A stretch of DNA of 64,000 nt, taken from Lyophyllum atratum. Taxonomy: Eukaryota > Basidiomycota > Agaricomycetes > Agaricales > Lyophyllaceae. A program made the translations under genes and the position numbers. The stretch spans positions 1,302,001 to 1,366,000 of the forward strand of contig JACGCN010000012.1 in the NCBI GenBank assembly GCA_014905825.1. Direction: 5' to 3'. Below, piece by piece: positions 11,105-23,470 of this stretch; within the stretch, counting starts at the first letter, position 1; each line of letters opens with the position of its first letter. The notes under the pieces were generated by a model that made no database searches, was not told the DNA's origin, and worked only from the letters and a program-made list of their open reading frames with translations.

Positions 11105-12308
11105 ATGGACGTCGTTCCCGAAGTCTTCAACGCGTCCATCCAGTTCCAGGCCAGCTCTAAGGATCTCGTTATCTATTCCGTCAGTGCTGGCCGTGTTGTG
11201 ACTATAGCTTGGTAAGAGTCATACCTTTTCCCTTGTTGAATTTTTCTTAGCTTGACCCGCCACAGGCCTGTTCACAGTGGCATTACTCGCATTCAGCCAG
11301 GAGGAATACGACCATGGTTACTAAGTCGGGACTTACATTGGCCGTGCTTTTGTGCGATGTTGCTGCCCCCCGGCGAATCCTGCTCCTCTAAGATCGTCGA
11401 ATCGAAAACCACCGGCCTATTCCATGCTTACTGTGGTGGGACTCAAGGCAAGAACTGCGGTTTCTACGGTAAGTCTTACACATCATTATTCCTCCTTTAA
11501 TTCAATTCAAAGGCGCATAGTGAATCTGAATGAAAAGCACGACTCGGCCACGCTTGTGTCGGAATATCGTGAGCTTCGCACAGCAGGTACGTGCACTTTT
11601 CTTTTATACCATAGCATTTTAACTTGACGTACCGCATGACAGCCAGTGGGAAACTTCCCCCTATGGATACCATCCTCCAAGCATTCTTGCTGCCTGGTAT
11701 GCCAGATACCGAGGTGGGCGAGTATTTCCAAGGCTTTTGTGGCGAACATAGGTCGCAGTATCCAGGCACCCAGCAGAGCTGCCTGGACTCAGACGCTCGC
11801 GGTAGGTTTTCCGTCTTTGTAACGACTAGCTACATTCTGAAACTATTCTAAAGCTCCCCGTCGTACGCCCATCAACGTCATTACCCTTGCGGAGGCGACA
11901 GCTGTGATGGCGCAAGGGCCCTACTACGCCCCTCCACATTTGATGCGCAAGCCCATGGTCGTCCTCCGGCCCCGCCTCGCATCTTCATATGTCAAAAGAC
12001 GTGACCCTCCTGCCTCCGACGCTCCTTCAGCTGCCGCGACCCGGCCTCGCAAACGTCAGTCTCTCCCTATCCCAAAAGCTGCTCGGGTGTATTCGCCGGC
12101 TGCACCCAAGGCTTCCACGTCTTCGACGCTCAGCGCATCCACCACATCCACCTCCGCAACCGCCCCTGCAAGATCTTCGCCCTCGCTATTCAAGTTGGAC
12201 GCATCCGGCGCCCCTGCTAGCTACGTGAACACTGAGGCTGGGGCTCAGGGAATATTCCAACGCATGCAAAGGGATTGGGGGTCTCCAAATGGGTTTGGAG
12301 TCGCTTGA
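11105..12308 (+). CDS. Uncharacterised protein with a possible GRF-like zinc-binding segment
   Basis: Five exons joined by GT-AG introns give a protein starting MDVVPEVFNASIQFQASS. A Cys-rich stretch follows, with CFC, a further Cys, then FHAYCGGTQGKNCGFY. The spacing and the closing YCGG...CGFY resemble a GRF-type zinc finger, but I only see a resemblance. Next come a charged exon (RIVNLNEKHDSATLVSEY) and an exon reading PMDTILQAFLLPGMPDTEVGEYFQGFCGEH. The last exon is Pro/Ser/Thr/Ala-rich and ends NGFGVA. The splice pattern and lack of stops support a real gene. The function is not known to me. Confidence 0.55.
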
Positions 12309-13331
12309 CGAAGCAGTGTGCGGCATGCGAGGACGTTTTCGCTACTCACGCGTTTGAAGCTCATGCTAGGATATGCGATGGGTCCGTCATCATCGAGAGC
12401 TCCAACTCCGAGTAATTCCCTCACATTTTGAAACAGTACATTATTTGTGATATCCAAACCTGAATACACCCATCTTTCTTGTGAATTGCTCGTGACCATT
12501 TTGTGAATAACCCTATGTACCTGCACATGGAGACGTCGGAGCCCCTCGCTGTGCTGAGCTGATCCAACAGCGCATCTGCACCCCTTTGCCACCCTCTCGT
12601 TCCGTAGCTATCCGGCCGAAACCCTCAGCCGCCGGTTCGGCCTTGCCACCCTGTTCATTCGCGGCACATGGAGACCCGGGTCCTCAAAGCGCTGCTCATA
12701 CACGGGCGAGCGCGGCGTGTGGTGGTTAAGGTGAAGGTGCATGGGTTGGAAAGCGGCGAGGGAAGGGCGAATGCTGTAGATGGTGGAGACGCACTGGGAG
12801 ACGCCGTGCGATGGTGGTGCTGGCTGGTCTGGTGTCTCAGGGTGGTGTCGTGTGTCTTCAGGATGGGGATGCGACAATCAGGGAGCTGCGGCCGCCTTGA
12901 GTACCAGAGTAAGAGAGAGTAAGTCATGCATGCGGGAAAGAAATGACCAACTCACATGTCAAACGACGTCATTAGTCAGTCATGCCACATGTTGTTCTCC
13001 TCCACCTTGGACTCGCTTCACCTCCATCTGTCATGTCAAGTAACTGGACCACACCTGGCACGGAGAAGCCAAGATCTTGGATTTGGGAGGTGGCTAAAGG
13101 TTAATTAGTATAGGTATGTTGGATTTGCCTGCTTAAAATTATGACTGCTCACCAGCGACGTGTCAGTGCAGTGTACCCTTTGATACAACAAATGTAAACG
13201 AACGCGTGTTTAAACAAACAATAAACGGACCGCGTTTTGTCTGCAGACGCGACACGGTCTGTTTATTCTTCCCACCCTGTGTCTGTGTATTCAAACGATA
13301 AACGCCCGTCCACCATACACCTTGACTTGTG
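12309..13331. other. Intergenic
   Basis: No gene I can support. Frames on both strands at 12.6-12.9 kb are low-complexity His/Pro/Arg or Val/Gly-rich and mirror each other. A 48-nt palindrome lies at 13220-13267. Confidence 0.4.
13220..13267. repeat. Imperfect 48-nt palindrome centred on CTGCAG
   Basis: The arms begin AATAAAC(G/A)GACCG and meet at CTGCAG with no loop; about 19 of 24 arm positions pair. It sits 65 nt upstream of the start codon at 13332. It could be a regulator site or the trace of an element end. Only the symmetry is certain. Confidence 0.6.
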
Positions 13332-15350
13332 ATGCCCACAATATACATTGCTGAAGAAACCTTTCCGTGTATCCTGAATGAGCTTCGCGTCGTTCTGCAG
13401 GGGCTTGGTCAAGTTCCTCTGCCTGGACTTGCGTATCTGTATGCCCTCCTCGCTGCCGAGACCCTCGACGATGACATGGCATCCAACGACCTTAGGCCCG
13501 ACTTCGCCTTTGATGATGACCTTGGGCCCGACTTCGCCTTTGATACCCGCTCATCCCCAACTGCTGTAGACACGTCCCCTGCCACATCCTTGGTTTCCTC
13601 ACCAGCGCCAGCGCCCTCGTCATGCCCATCGTCACCGGAACCTTCTCTCTACAGTCCTTCGCCCACTCTGGGGCTGTCACGGCACCCTTCATCCTTCATT
13701 CCTTCCCTCAATCTACAACAAGGCTCGGCACCGGCTGCAGATGCTCACCTGGGGGAACCTCACCCGTATCCTCTGCGCAAGAGGGCCCATGTAACCTCGA
13801 ATTCCGAGTCCGAGGAACTCGACAGTGGCTTCAATGGCGCCTCGCACAATGCAAGTAGTACGACAAACAAACGGCCACGTTTGCTGCCCGGTGGGGATGG
13901 TGGCGGGGACGGTGGCGACGATGGAGAAGATCCTGGTCACGTAGTCAACTGGGACATCACCTGCCGCCGCAATGGAAACCGCAGCAGGGTAAAGGGACCA
14001 GGAACAGGCCCGGGAATCGTCTGTGAGATGGCAGAAGAAGACGATGAGCGTGGCCTCTTTGCATTCTTGCATGACCAGCATGGCTATGAAGGCGACAATG
14101 ACGATGACGATGAAGATGACACCCAGCAGGATGGCAATTACGAGCCGCCCTCAGCCAAAATCGACCACTATATTAATGACAACGATGACACCTACGACAA
14201 CAATGTTGACTATGACGACCTCCCCGCCAGCGACGATGCGAATGATGAGGCCAACACTGCTCCAACCACAAAACACACGCGTCGCAAACAACCAAGGCAA
14301 GAGGACGACGCTGATTACATTCCTCCTGCAAACAAGGGCAGAAGTAAGGGCGAAAATACGGGGAAGAAATCGCGGACATGGCGTAAAGGCGCTAGACTAC
14401 CTACTATTTCTGCGGCTGCCCGGCGACGGATCGTCACCCTATGTACAATCACGACAAAGGACCCCCTGGATAAACTTGCCCAACTTGTCCTTTCTTTCAG
14501 CGCAAACCAGTCTATAGCTGTGCCTGAACCAGAGCAACAGTCTCCTGCAGATGACCTGGCCCCACTCCGCGCACTGGCGATTCGGTGTGACGAACTAGAG
14601 GTCAATGTCCATCGGACGGAGTTGGACTTTATGATCACCTTGATTCAACTGACATTGGCAGTCGACGTGTATGTTATATCTCTGCTCTCTAGCCTTACTA
14701 CGTACTCATTGTCATTTAGTATTCGGAAAGGTTTCACTGATAAGGACTGCCCTTCCGTAGGCGCGCTCGGAAGCCAAATTGGTTTTACACCCAACAAATT
14801 CCGCGACTGGGTAGCACATGGTACTCGGCTAGCGTACTTGGTTGCCGCAGGTGAATTTTGTATCCTTTCTTAGTATTTACATGCTCATCATGCTTGCACC
14901 ATAGGAACACCATGGATTTTACTCGTTATCGCTGCTCTTGGAATGAGGGCTTGCCTCACGCGTCGCCAGGACACTGTGACAGAAGACATCTATAGCATCG
15001 CATTCACCTTGCGCCAACCCCAAGGTAAGTTGAGATTGTTTTCCTGACATATATTCAGACGCTGAAAGACGTATGCCAGACGATGACGTGGGACGAATGG
15101 TCAGGACAGTGCTTATACCGTTTATTATTTCACTGCGTAGAATTCCGATCCCCAATGCGACATTCACTTTCTTTTCCAAATCAGCACCCGGCAATCGCGA
15201 AATCTACGGCGACAGAGAAGTTGACGGTCAATCTTTGGACAGATGCTTTGACCGAGTCACCACAAAGTGCGTTCATATTCCCGGTCCATTCCTCAGCTCA
15301 CAAAATATCATTAGCTATTTCCTCCTTCCTCCCCGGTCTGAGGCCTGGTT
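13332..15350 (+). CDS. Lineage-specific acidic protein, function unknown
   Basis: The first exon is open from the ATG at 13332 for over 400 codons. It has a Ser/Pro-rich region with an imperfect repeat (RPDFAFDDDLGPDFAFD), a basic patch (LRKRAHV, NKRPRL), a very acidic Asp-rich block at about 14090-14230 and basic clusters (HTRRKQPRQ, KGRSKGENTGKKSRTWRKG). A globular part follows: DPLDKLAQLVLSFSANQSIA, then GFTPNKFRDWVAHGTRLAYL, GTPWILLVIAALGMRACL, and after an intron MVRTVLIPFIISLRR and EVDGQSLDRCFD. Acidic plus basic stretches suggest a nuclear or chromatin-associated protein (inference). It looks like a multicopy Agaricomycete family of unknown function, by recall only. The 3' end is unclear and meets a converging relic. 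Confidence 0.55.
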
Positions 15351-17060
15351 AGGGAGTCAGGTACCACCCCCATCAATTCAATATACGCATCGACGTGTGA
15401 ACGATTGGCAAGTGAGATATGTAGGTCAAGAAGAGATGGTACTGAAATACTTGGGAACCTGCGATGGAGATGGGCGCGGAGGACAGGATGGCGAAGGAGT
15501 CGACGAGGAGTTAAATCAGGAAGATCATCTGGGATTAGCTGTAAAATCTGAAGCAGCTCGGTACGGATCAGAGGCGGGGTCTTGCGAGGCAGGGGAATGG
15601 GATGCTGATGGACGCCTGATACTGTGACCAAAATATATGGACAAGTGGTTCTATACTCAGGCAGTGGTTCAAAGTATCGCACTTTGACCTCACAAGATAG
15701 CCGTATCAGCTCAGGCTGAATCAAGAGCCCTTCTTCATTGCGATGGTCAGCAGCTACAGTTTTCTGTCAGCTAGAAGTCCTCTCACGATAATTGAATAGA
15801 GCCCTTACGACAACAGATCCTCTGTGACGACACATTTGCAATATTTGTGCAGACCGCAAGTGGGCCGAATCCAAGGGTGAGTGCCGCACCTTCAATCCTC
15901 TCTAGCTCATCACTGTCCTCGTTGAAGTACGCATCAAGGTAATCAACATCAAAGGAGCCATCCAAGTAATGTATATAATGGTCTCGTGATAATTTATCGT
16001 CATAATGTTCGCAGCTAGACGGATATGAAATTAACAAGTGTTTGTGAATACAGGATTCCATCTTACATGATGAACGGGCTGCCCTGCTTGTTGTATTCCA
16101 GTGAAAGGCGTCCACCGCAGGTTTCTGCCTCTGGCACATATCCCCGGCGAATTTTGGTTTGATGCTCTTCCAGTTGACGGCGCTGGATCTCCTCTGATGC
16201 CGTCACGATGGTTTGCTCATTTCGTTGAGCACGACAGCCAAGAGTTCTGACCGCGGTGATGAGGGCAGCTGTTTTTTTCAAATATGTCACGGCTTGGTGA
16301 TGAGGACGCTAGTCGATGGTCTATATCTTGTGACAGTCGTCGCTGGATATCAGCCCGTGTGGCTGATGTATGTACAGCCTTCATTTCAACTAGATCTGTA
16401 CTGGGACAGACTTTAGAACCTTGACCTGCAAGTAACCGGGCTTTAGAATCAATTCATCCATTTGTTTGACGCATTTGACATACAAGTGAAATGATGCCGT
16501 TCACAAGGAACCAAACTACTTGTATCGTCCGTATCATGTAGCAGGTTACATGTAACAGTTTCTCCTCTCTTGGTCCCCCCTGCAGGCAGCCCCAATGAAT
16601 ACGCGAAGTTCTGCCAAGGTTTCTGCCAGTCATCCAAGTCTTGCCGAAAGAGATATCCCACTGGATGGTCAAGTGCCGTTTCAGGATATTCCACATATGC
16701 ATGAATATCATCGTAGACATATAGACGAGAGAGTGTGGTTTGTCGATTCAGCTTCACATTTTCCCGTACAATAGGGACAGGGGCGGAAGGCAGATCCAGG
16801 ATAGGAATTAGCGGCGGCGTAGCTCTTGCGGGTGGACGGATTGGAGATGAATGTGCTGTATTTATTCTCTCCTTTCTCTTTAGCTGAGGCTCAACGCTGG
16901 CGATAACGCCAGACAACCATTCTGCTATGTGGGGCTCAACTTTTACGGATGTGACCTCTGAACCGTCCAATAGGTGATAGAGATGCGAGAGTTGGGAGTG
17001 AATATCCACATATACCCCGTCACCTGGGTTAAGCAAGTCTTGCATAGAAAGGGGAGGCAT
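15311..17060 (-). pseudogene. Frameshifted and truncated copy of a lineage-specific gene
   Basis: From the ATG at 17060 the frame reads MPPLSMQDLLNPGDGVYVDI, LYVYDDIHAYVEYPETALDH, LPCERHHFTC-type Cys residues, QGSKVCPSTDL and RDIFEK. A run of seven T on the plus strand (about 16271-16277) then shifts the frame, and coding resumes as KTAALITAVRTLGC. Later exons read CEHYDDKLSRDHYIHYLDGS, DHRNEEGLLIQPELIRLSCE, YILVTVSGVHQHPIPLP, LTPRRLLRHPVLRAHL and DLHISLANRSHVDAYIE. After about 15380 it stops resembling the rest and ends early. This pattern fits a multicopy family I recall only from Agaricomycete genomes, function unknown. One extra base plus a lost 3' half suggest a relic; a sequencing error in the homopolymer is possible. 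Confidence 0.6.
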
Positions 17061-18363
17061 GAGTAGGCCAACTAGAACAAGGGAAACACGTAGAGGTGGA
17101 TTCTAGTAAAACACGACAGTGATGCTAAGTCGCCCAAAGTTCCTCTTACACGCAATGTCAACAGGTGTGGAAAAGCTTCCTGAGCAAGACCGTAGCCCAG
17201 ACTCCCAAGCCATCCTCGCCATGCATCCCAAAGACCTGGTAATTGCACTTATTCAGGCGACACTCCAAACCGAGGAGAAGGCCAAATCTGGTAGATGTTA
17301 CAGTTCACAGCGGAAGTGGTCCAAGGCGAGCCTCGAGCAGCCTAAATTGACAATTTGTCGCCAGTGCACAGAGAAGGGAAGCCCTTTGGCACTGCGAGTT
17401 TTAAGGCAAGACCGAACATGAATTTTGACACACACCCGCGACGACAGCCGCGACGCAAATATTGGGTATTTATTGGATCAATTTCTCGGTCTCTGTTGAT
17501 GCGTCTTTACTTGCACATGGTTGCTACTGTTTGATCTGGGAGGCTCAGAATCATGTCAGGCGCTTCTCCTGTCACCTGGAATGGTCCTTGATGGGATCGA
17601 GTTGGACAGATCGACCCTCCCCTCCCCACCCAGCCCCACCCGCCGCAGCAAGGTAGCTTCTGCCTTTTTATAGCTCGAATTTAAGTGATCACACGAACCA
17701 ATAACAAGCAGTGGCTCCGTCTATTATAATTGAGTGAGAGTGGATGATCACGAAATAATAATAATATGCGCAAGAGGACGAGAGAAAAAGGGGGAAGGCG
17801 GACCGGGATAGGTGATGAAGCAATGGGGTTTCGGGACCCTCTCTATACGAGACGAAGAACTCGGGAGAACCGGTCGAAACCTAAACCTAAAATATCGGAG
17901 GTCCGCAGCGTCAATGGGCGATGGGATGTGTCCCGATGACGGCGAATGACGATCAAGAACGAAAGCGGTATCGTAGGAATAGAGCTCTTATATGCCAAAA
18001 GTCATGCTGTAGATCTGTTGCACAATATCAAAGCCCATTGCAAATGATGCATGTGGAACGTTGTGGATGATAATACAGACCGAATTCCAGAACGCAAGTC
18101 TCCAACAACCGTCCACGCTGCTGAAAACTCGGCGTCACCGGAACCTAGTTCAAGGTCAAAGGTCCTTGAGGTAAAAAATATACAAAATCCTACTACTAAT
18201 CGTAGTTCGTAAGGTACACGTAAAAGCACAATAAGATATACCGAAATATGTTAGTACCATACAATCCATTAGCACCCCTCACCAACCAATGTCTACTTCT
18301 TCCAGTCAAGTCCACAAAACAAAACTGCATGTCCAATCCACACCCCAACCCAACTCCAGAATC
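17061..18363. other. Intergenic
   Basis: The 17119-17421 plus frame has no recognisable domain. The rest, including the flank after the GH79 copy B stop, shows no gene or repeat I can support. Confidence 0.4.
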
Positions 18364-20927
18364 TCACCTCCAAACCAACCTCCCCACCACCACAACCACC
18401 CCCACCACAACCGCCCACACCGTCCCCACCCCCGGCCCCACCCCACCCCCCGCCCCATTCGCCCCATCGCTCGTCCCCCCAAGCTTCCCCTTCCCCCCCA
18501 TCGCCGTGTGCCCATTCGACGTCGCGAGCACCGCCGGGTCCACGCTCACCGTATTGCGCACCTGCGTCCTGAACGTCGTCGAAAACGTCGTGGACGGCGC
18601 CCCGCCCGTCTCCGTGAATGCGCTGTCCGTCAGGAACACTAGAGCGTAGGAGGGGGCGGGGACACGGATGACGCAGATGGAGTTGGGGCAGGGCACGATG
18701 GTGATGTTTTCGGTGCCCATGGGGCGCCCGTCCGACGCGTAGTTGTCGCCGAAGGTCTGTGAACGATAGTTAGGAACTTCTTTTGTGAGAGGGGTTTATG
18801 CCCGGTGAGAACTCACCTGCCCCGCCCAGGTGAAATTGCCCTTCTGCGCCACGGACCCCGCGAGCAGGTATCTACGATGCCACCAATCAGTGTCTCGTAC
18901 CACAATATCAGTCCTCTCCAACGCCCGAAGCTCACTTGACTTTAACCTGCGCCAGCGCCGGCATCGCGCCCTGCCCCTGCCCCTGCCCGCCCCCAATCGA
19001 AATCGACACAGTAAGATCACTCGCCCCCGACGCGTCCGTCACGAAATTGAACAGCGCCACCCTTACGGGGTTCCCATTCTCGTAGATCCCATACGCAGGC
19101 GTATGCAGCTCCCCATCATTCGCGTTCAGGTCCAGGACCTGCGTGACGTTGGAGGGGCCCATCGTCTCCGCCATGATTAAGGCGGCGTAGTATATCGGCC
19201 CGATGGTCCATCCCCGCCAGGTGGACTGGTTCGTCGCGGGCGGTGTGAATGGCTGCGAAAGAGCACAGGAAAAAAGAAAAGTCAAACGGGGCCCGGGTTG
19301 ATGGAGGGGGGGAGGGAAGACACACGTTATAATAAACATTCTGCCCTCCAACATGCATCAGCGCCCCCGAAAAATTGCTATACGCCATCGTCAACGAATA
19401 ATCCAAGCCCCACAGCGCCGCGCCGAACGAGTCGCTGATCCCATTGAACCCCCCGCACGACGCCGTGTTCGTCTCGAACATGAGCATCTTCTTCCCCTTC
19501 GTCTGCGCGTACGCCGTCGAGTTCAGGAACTTGTTCACGATGGAGCGGCCGGCGTTGTGGTCGAGGTACGTCGGGAAGATGAGTTGCGGGTTCTGGTACG
19601 TTCCGATGCCAAATTGCGCGAAACAGTTGTCGGCGGGGTAGCTTTGTCCAATGGGGAAGGGGGATCATTAGAGGGGATGCAGAAAGAGACAAGGAGGAAC
19701 ATACTTTTCGACGGCGAGGTACGCAAGATTCGCACTATACTGATCCACAAACCCCGTATCCCACACCTGCTCAGGCGTCCAATCCGCATACGCAATATTA
19801 GGCCCAATCAGCAGGTCCCGATTATTCATATTAGGGTCATTGCCCATCGCATTCACGAGGTTCCCAAATTCACCGACGTAGTCAAACGGGCCATAAGTCT
19901 ACCGAGCCTGTCAGCATGGTCCTGAATCATCCTGGGTGGGTGCAAAAATGAAATACTGACGGATGGGCGGTGCCCGTGCCGCACGTAGAGGTCGGGCTCG
20001 TTTCCGGCTTGGAGCCCGATGAGGAAGTCCCCGAGGATGGCTTGGCCTTGCTCTGCGATGCCGAGACGGAAGCTGCTCGAATCGTTGAACGGGATACCTG
20101 TCGAGCGTCCGTGTGAGGTTGTACACGCTTGAGGCATACGAGCAGAACCTGGACTTACCGAGGAACCAACGCACGTTCACGAGCGACGAAATGTCCCGCA
20201 TCATGTGCAGCAGATCCGGAGTGAACACCAGCGGCGGCGTTTGCGTCTATCCACACAGGTCAGGCCATAATTATTCTCCCTCGTGAAGAATGGAGATAAG
20301 GACAGCACGTACGGGATTCTTGACACCGACCGTGTCCTTCTCGAGGATCCTCCCATCCGGCGTGCTAGCCACCAAAACCGCCGTCTCCTGCGTATTCCCC
20401 CCGACGCGTATATAGACGCGTCCCGCCCTCTGCTGGATATTCGCCATCAGGTTAAGAAACGGCACCTGCAACACAGAGCTACGCCATATCAGCACCCACC
20501 TCACCAAAAACAAAAGAAGCCCAACTCACGAGTTCTTCCCCACTTCAACCCGCAAAGAAAAAACCTCAGCACCCACAACACAAAAAGGGGCCCAACCAAA
20601 AAAAAACTCACAAACTTGATTCGCCACACTCATCTCAATCGAGAACCCCAAAAACGAGCCCTCCTGCTGTATCGACAACCCCTGCGCCCCCCCACCACCC
20701 AGCAGCTCAATCGCAAATGTCTTATTAAACTGCGGCACCGGCGGCGGCGTCAGCGTGTTCGGGTTGAACGCCGCCAGGCCCGTGTAGTTCCCCCCGGGCG
20801 CGGTGGCGGTCGCGGTGAAGGGGGCCTGGCCTTGCTGGTAGTACACCGTGACTCCATGTGCGAGGTATGATAGATGGAGGAGGGTGACGACACCGACACC
20901 GAGGCTTAGAATGGGTGTTCGCATCAT
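18364..20927 (-). CDS. Glycoside hydrolase family 79 (beta-glucuronidase-like), copy B
   Basis: Paralogue of the gene at 7.4-10 kb with the same exon plan. The signal segment starts at the ATG at 20927-20925 (MMRTPILSLGVGVVTLLHLS), before VTVYYQQGQAP. Motifs in order are GFSIEMSVANQ, YIRVGGNTQETAVLV, FLIGLQAGNEPDLYVRHGHR (NEP Glu as acid/base), LMFETNTASCGGFNG (nucleophile Glu), LDLNANDGELHTPAYGIYEN and VDPAVLATSNGH. The C-terminal tail is Gly-rich then Val-rich hydrophobic, like a GPI or membrane anchor. Both catalytic Glu contexts are intact, so it is probably active. Its neighbour is a sugar transporter on the same strand, which fits extracellular sugar release then uptake (inference). Confidence 0.87.
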
Positions 20928-21163
20928 TTTGCCGAAGGATTCTTTGATCCGATATTTCGGAGGAGGGACTTGGCTAGCTTGGGAGTTCAAGGGGTCAACA
21001 AGGCAAGCGCGTCGCCTGGAAGGGCGAGGGGGAGGTGGGTGAGCTTGGCAGGAGAGACTCGAAGATTCAACGCCGGAACTAAATTATCGTGGGACGTCTC
21101 ACCCCCCAAACGTCGAAGAAATGGACAGGAGAAGTGCAAAAATACCTACGGCTCTACTAGTAT

Positions 21164-23470
21164 TCAGTTCTTCTCCTCGCTCTCAACAACCTCACTCATC
21201 CGTCTCCCACTCTCCAACTCCGCTTTGAGCTTTTGGAAATGCTTCTCCTCCTCCCACACAAACGGACTCTTACTCGCAAACAGCAGATCCATCTCCTCCA
21301 ACGTCCGGTTCGCGGTCCTAGAAAAAAAAACGAAAACCCATTCAGCGAAATACCAACCGTGAGAGGGAAGGGAGGAAACATACTCGGGGTATAAAGCCCA
21401 CACCAGCGGAATCGACAAAAAGTTGATCACACCGAAAATATGGAGCGTACTGCGCAAATAGGGGGGCAAAGTCAAATTTAGATCGGCGGATGAAGGACGA
21501 AACACGCACTTTTCACCAATCTTGCTGAACATCACCGGATTAAGCAGCGTCAACCACCCATTCCCAATACTCCACCCCACCACCCCCCACGCATTCCCTT
21601 TCGCTCTGACCTCCAGCGGGAACGTCTAGCAGCCGCACATTCAGCGAATTAAAAAAAGATACGCAATATGAAGAGGCGTGCACGCACCTCAGTGGGGTAC
21701 ACCCACGGGATGGTCAACCACGTCGCACCAAAGATGGCCGTATACAAGAAAATGAAAAAGGCAGCAGCACCGCCGTACGCCCCCGCCTTCTCCGGCGAGT
21801 CAATGAGGAGACGTGAGAACGCCCCAGCTAGAATCTAATATACACCATCAGTTGAGCAGGGATCGTAGGCTGAAGAGCGCCCGACGACGTACGAGTGCAA
21901 CGCCCTGCCCGACGGCTCCCCACCACAGCCCCACACGGCGGCCCCACCGATCGATGGTGACGACAGCGAAGAGAGTCGCGATCATGTACGTTATCTAGGG
22001 TCTACATGAGCCTATGAAGTTATAATGCGATAGGTTCAGTTTGGGTTACCGTGTTCAATCCAGACAGCCATTGTGCTTTCCTCGCGCTGTATCCGGCGCC
22101 AGCAAAGATGGTAGGTGCGTATACCGTGATGGCAGCGATGCCAACCCACCTAGACGTCTCCACGTCAAAACGCGGGCAGGGGAAAGTATGAGGAGGAGCA
22201 CGTACTCCTGGATAATCTGAAGCCAGATCGACAACTGGACTCTCCGAGCAATATGCAGATCCCCAGATCCTAAAAAAGATCATACCAGTCAATCAAGGGA
22301 ACACCCCGCATATAAGCGCATGTAACACATACCGATTCCCCAGAACATGTTCCAGTAGCTGTTCATCTTGGAATGCTTCTTCTCCATCTTCACAGCCTCG
22401 ATAATAGCATCGTATTCCTCCTGAGCGACCGCATGTTTACTGTCCTCCTCTTCCTTCCCAGTCGGTGTGGCGTCCGAACGAAGACGCTGGAGAATCTCCT
22501 TGGCCTCGTCTAAGCGACCGACTTTGATGAGGAACCGAGGGGACTCGGGCATCCATAGGAGGAGTACCTGCAAATGCCATCAATATTGGGGTAAAAAGAG
22601 GGATGTAGGCCGGTCATACCATGAACACAACGACGGGCACAATCTGGAACGCAATAGGGAACCGCCAACGAATAGGCGAGCGGCCGTCGCCGATGAAGCC
22701 GAGTCCAAACTCGAGCCAGTACGCGACGACGACTCCGAAGATGTTGAGCGTGAATTCCAACGCGATAAATGCACCTATGCGACGGCGGAGGGTCTAGACG
22801 TGTACGATCCCGAAAGTGGGGGGAACGTACCACGAGACGTGTGCGTGGCCACTTCGGCACTCCAGACTGGCACGATCGCGTTGAGATGGCCCGTTCCGAT
22901 TCCGTTGATCAATCGCGCGCATAGCATCCTGCAGGCTGAGTGTCAAGGTGCGAAAGCCATTTCGGAGGGGAGCGATGCGTACCACGAGATATTTTGTGCG
23001 GAACACTGTAATGCTGCACCCAAGATAACCCATATGCCGCCGATGACCATCGTCTTCAGTCTCCCAATCCTATCACCGATCACTCCGCCCATGAGACACC
23101 CCACCAGCGTGCCCAGATAATAAACTGTCCAGAAGCATCAAACATCAGGACTAGCGGGGCTGTCGGAGGTGGGATGGACGTACTGCTAACTATGCCTCCC
23201 TGTCTCGTGGGTTCGGTAATCGTTACGACGTAGCCCTCTGAGGGGCCTTGGTAAGTGGAGAAGCCGAGCTTCATAGTCTCGACATAGTCAGGCGACGTGT
23301 TGACGCCGCCCATCATCCCCTGATCATACCCGAAGCTGCACGGGGAAGGATCGTCATCAATAAGCTGGAAAAGAAAAGGCTAAGAACACGCACAAGAATA
23401 TGGCCAGGCCAGCCACGAAGTTCAGCAGGTACACCAGTTTCTGTCCCGAAAGGCGCGACTTCATAATCAT
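21164..23470 (-). CDS. MFS sugar transporter (sugar porter family)
   Basis: A twelve-helix plasma-membrane sugar permease. Starting at MIMKSRLSGQK (ATG 23470-23468), the spliced protein shows the first helix, GYDQGMMGGV, a GRLKTMVIGG segment after helix 2, and RLINGIGTGHLNAIVPVWSAE. The central signature is WMPESPRFLIKVGR, followed by a charged loop. The second half has QEWVGIAAITVYAPTIF, DRWGRRVGLWWG, WLTIPWVYPTEVFPLEVRAK and PETANRTLEEMD. The C-terminus is cytosolic and Glu/Lys-rich. About ten short introns. Specificity cannot be read from sequence. Proximity to GH79 copy B suggests a role in uptake of released sugars, unproven. Confidence 0.88.

Noticed and set aside
15073..15627. Extension of the acidic gene to 15627 on the plus strand
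   Set aside because: From about 15380 the minus strand encodes a well-recognised family segment, so the distal part of the plus frame is probably a shadow.
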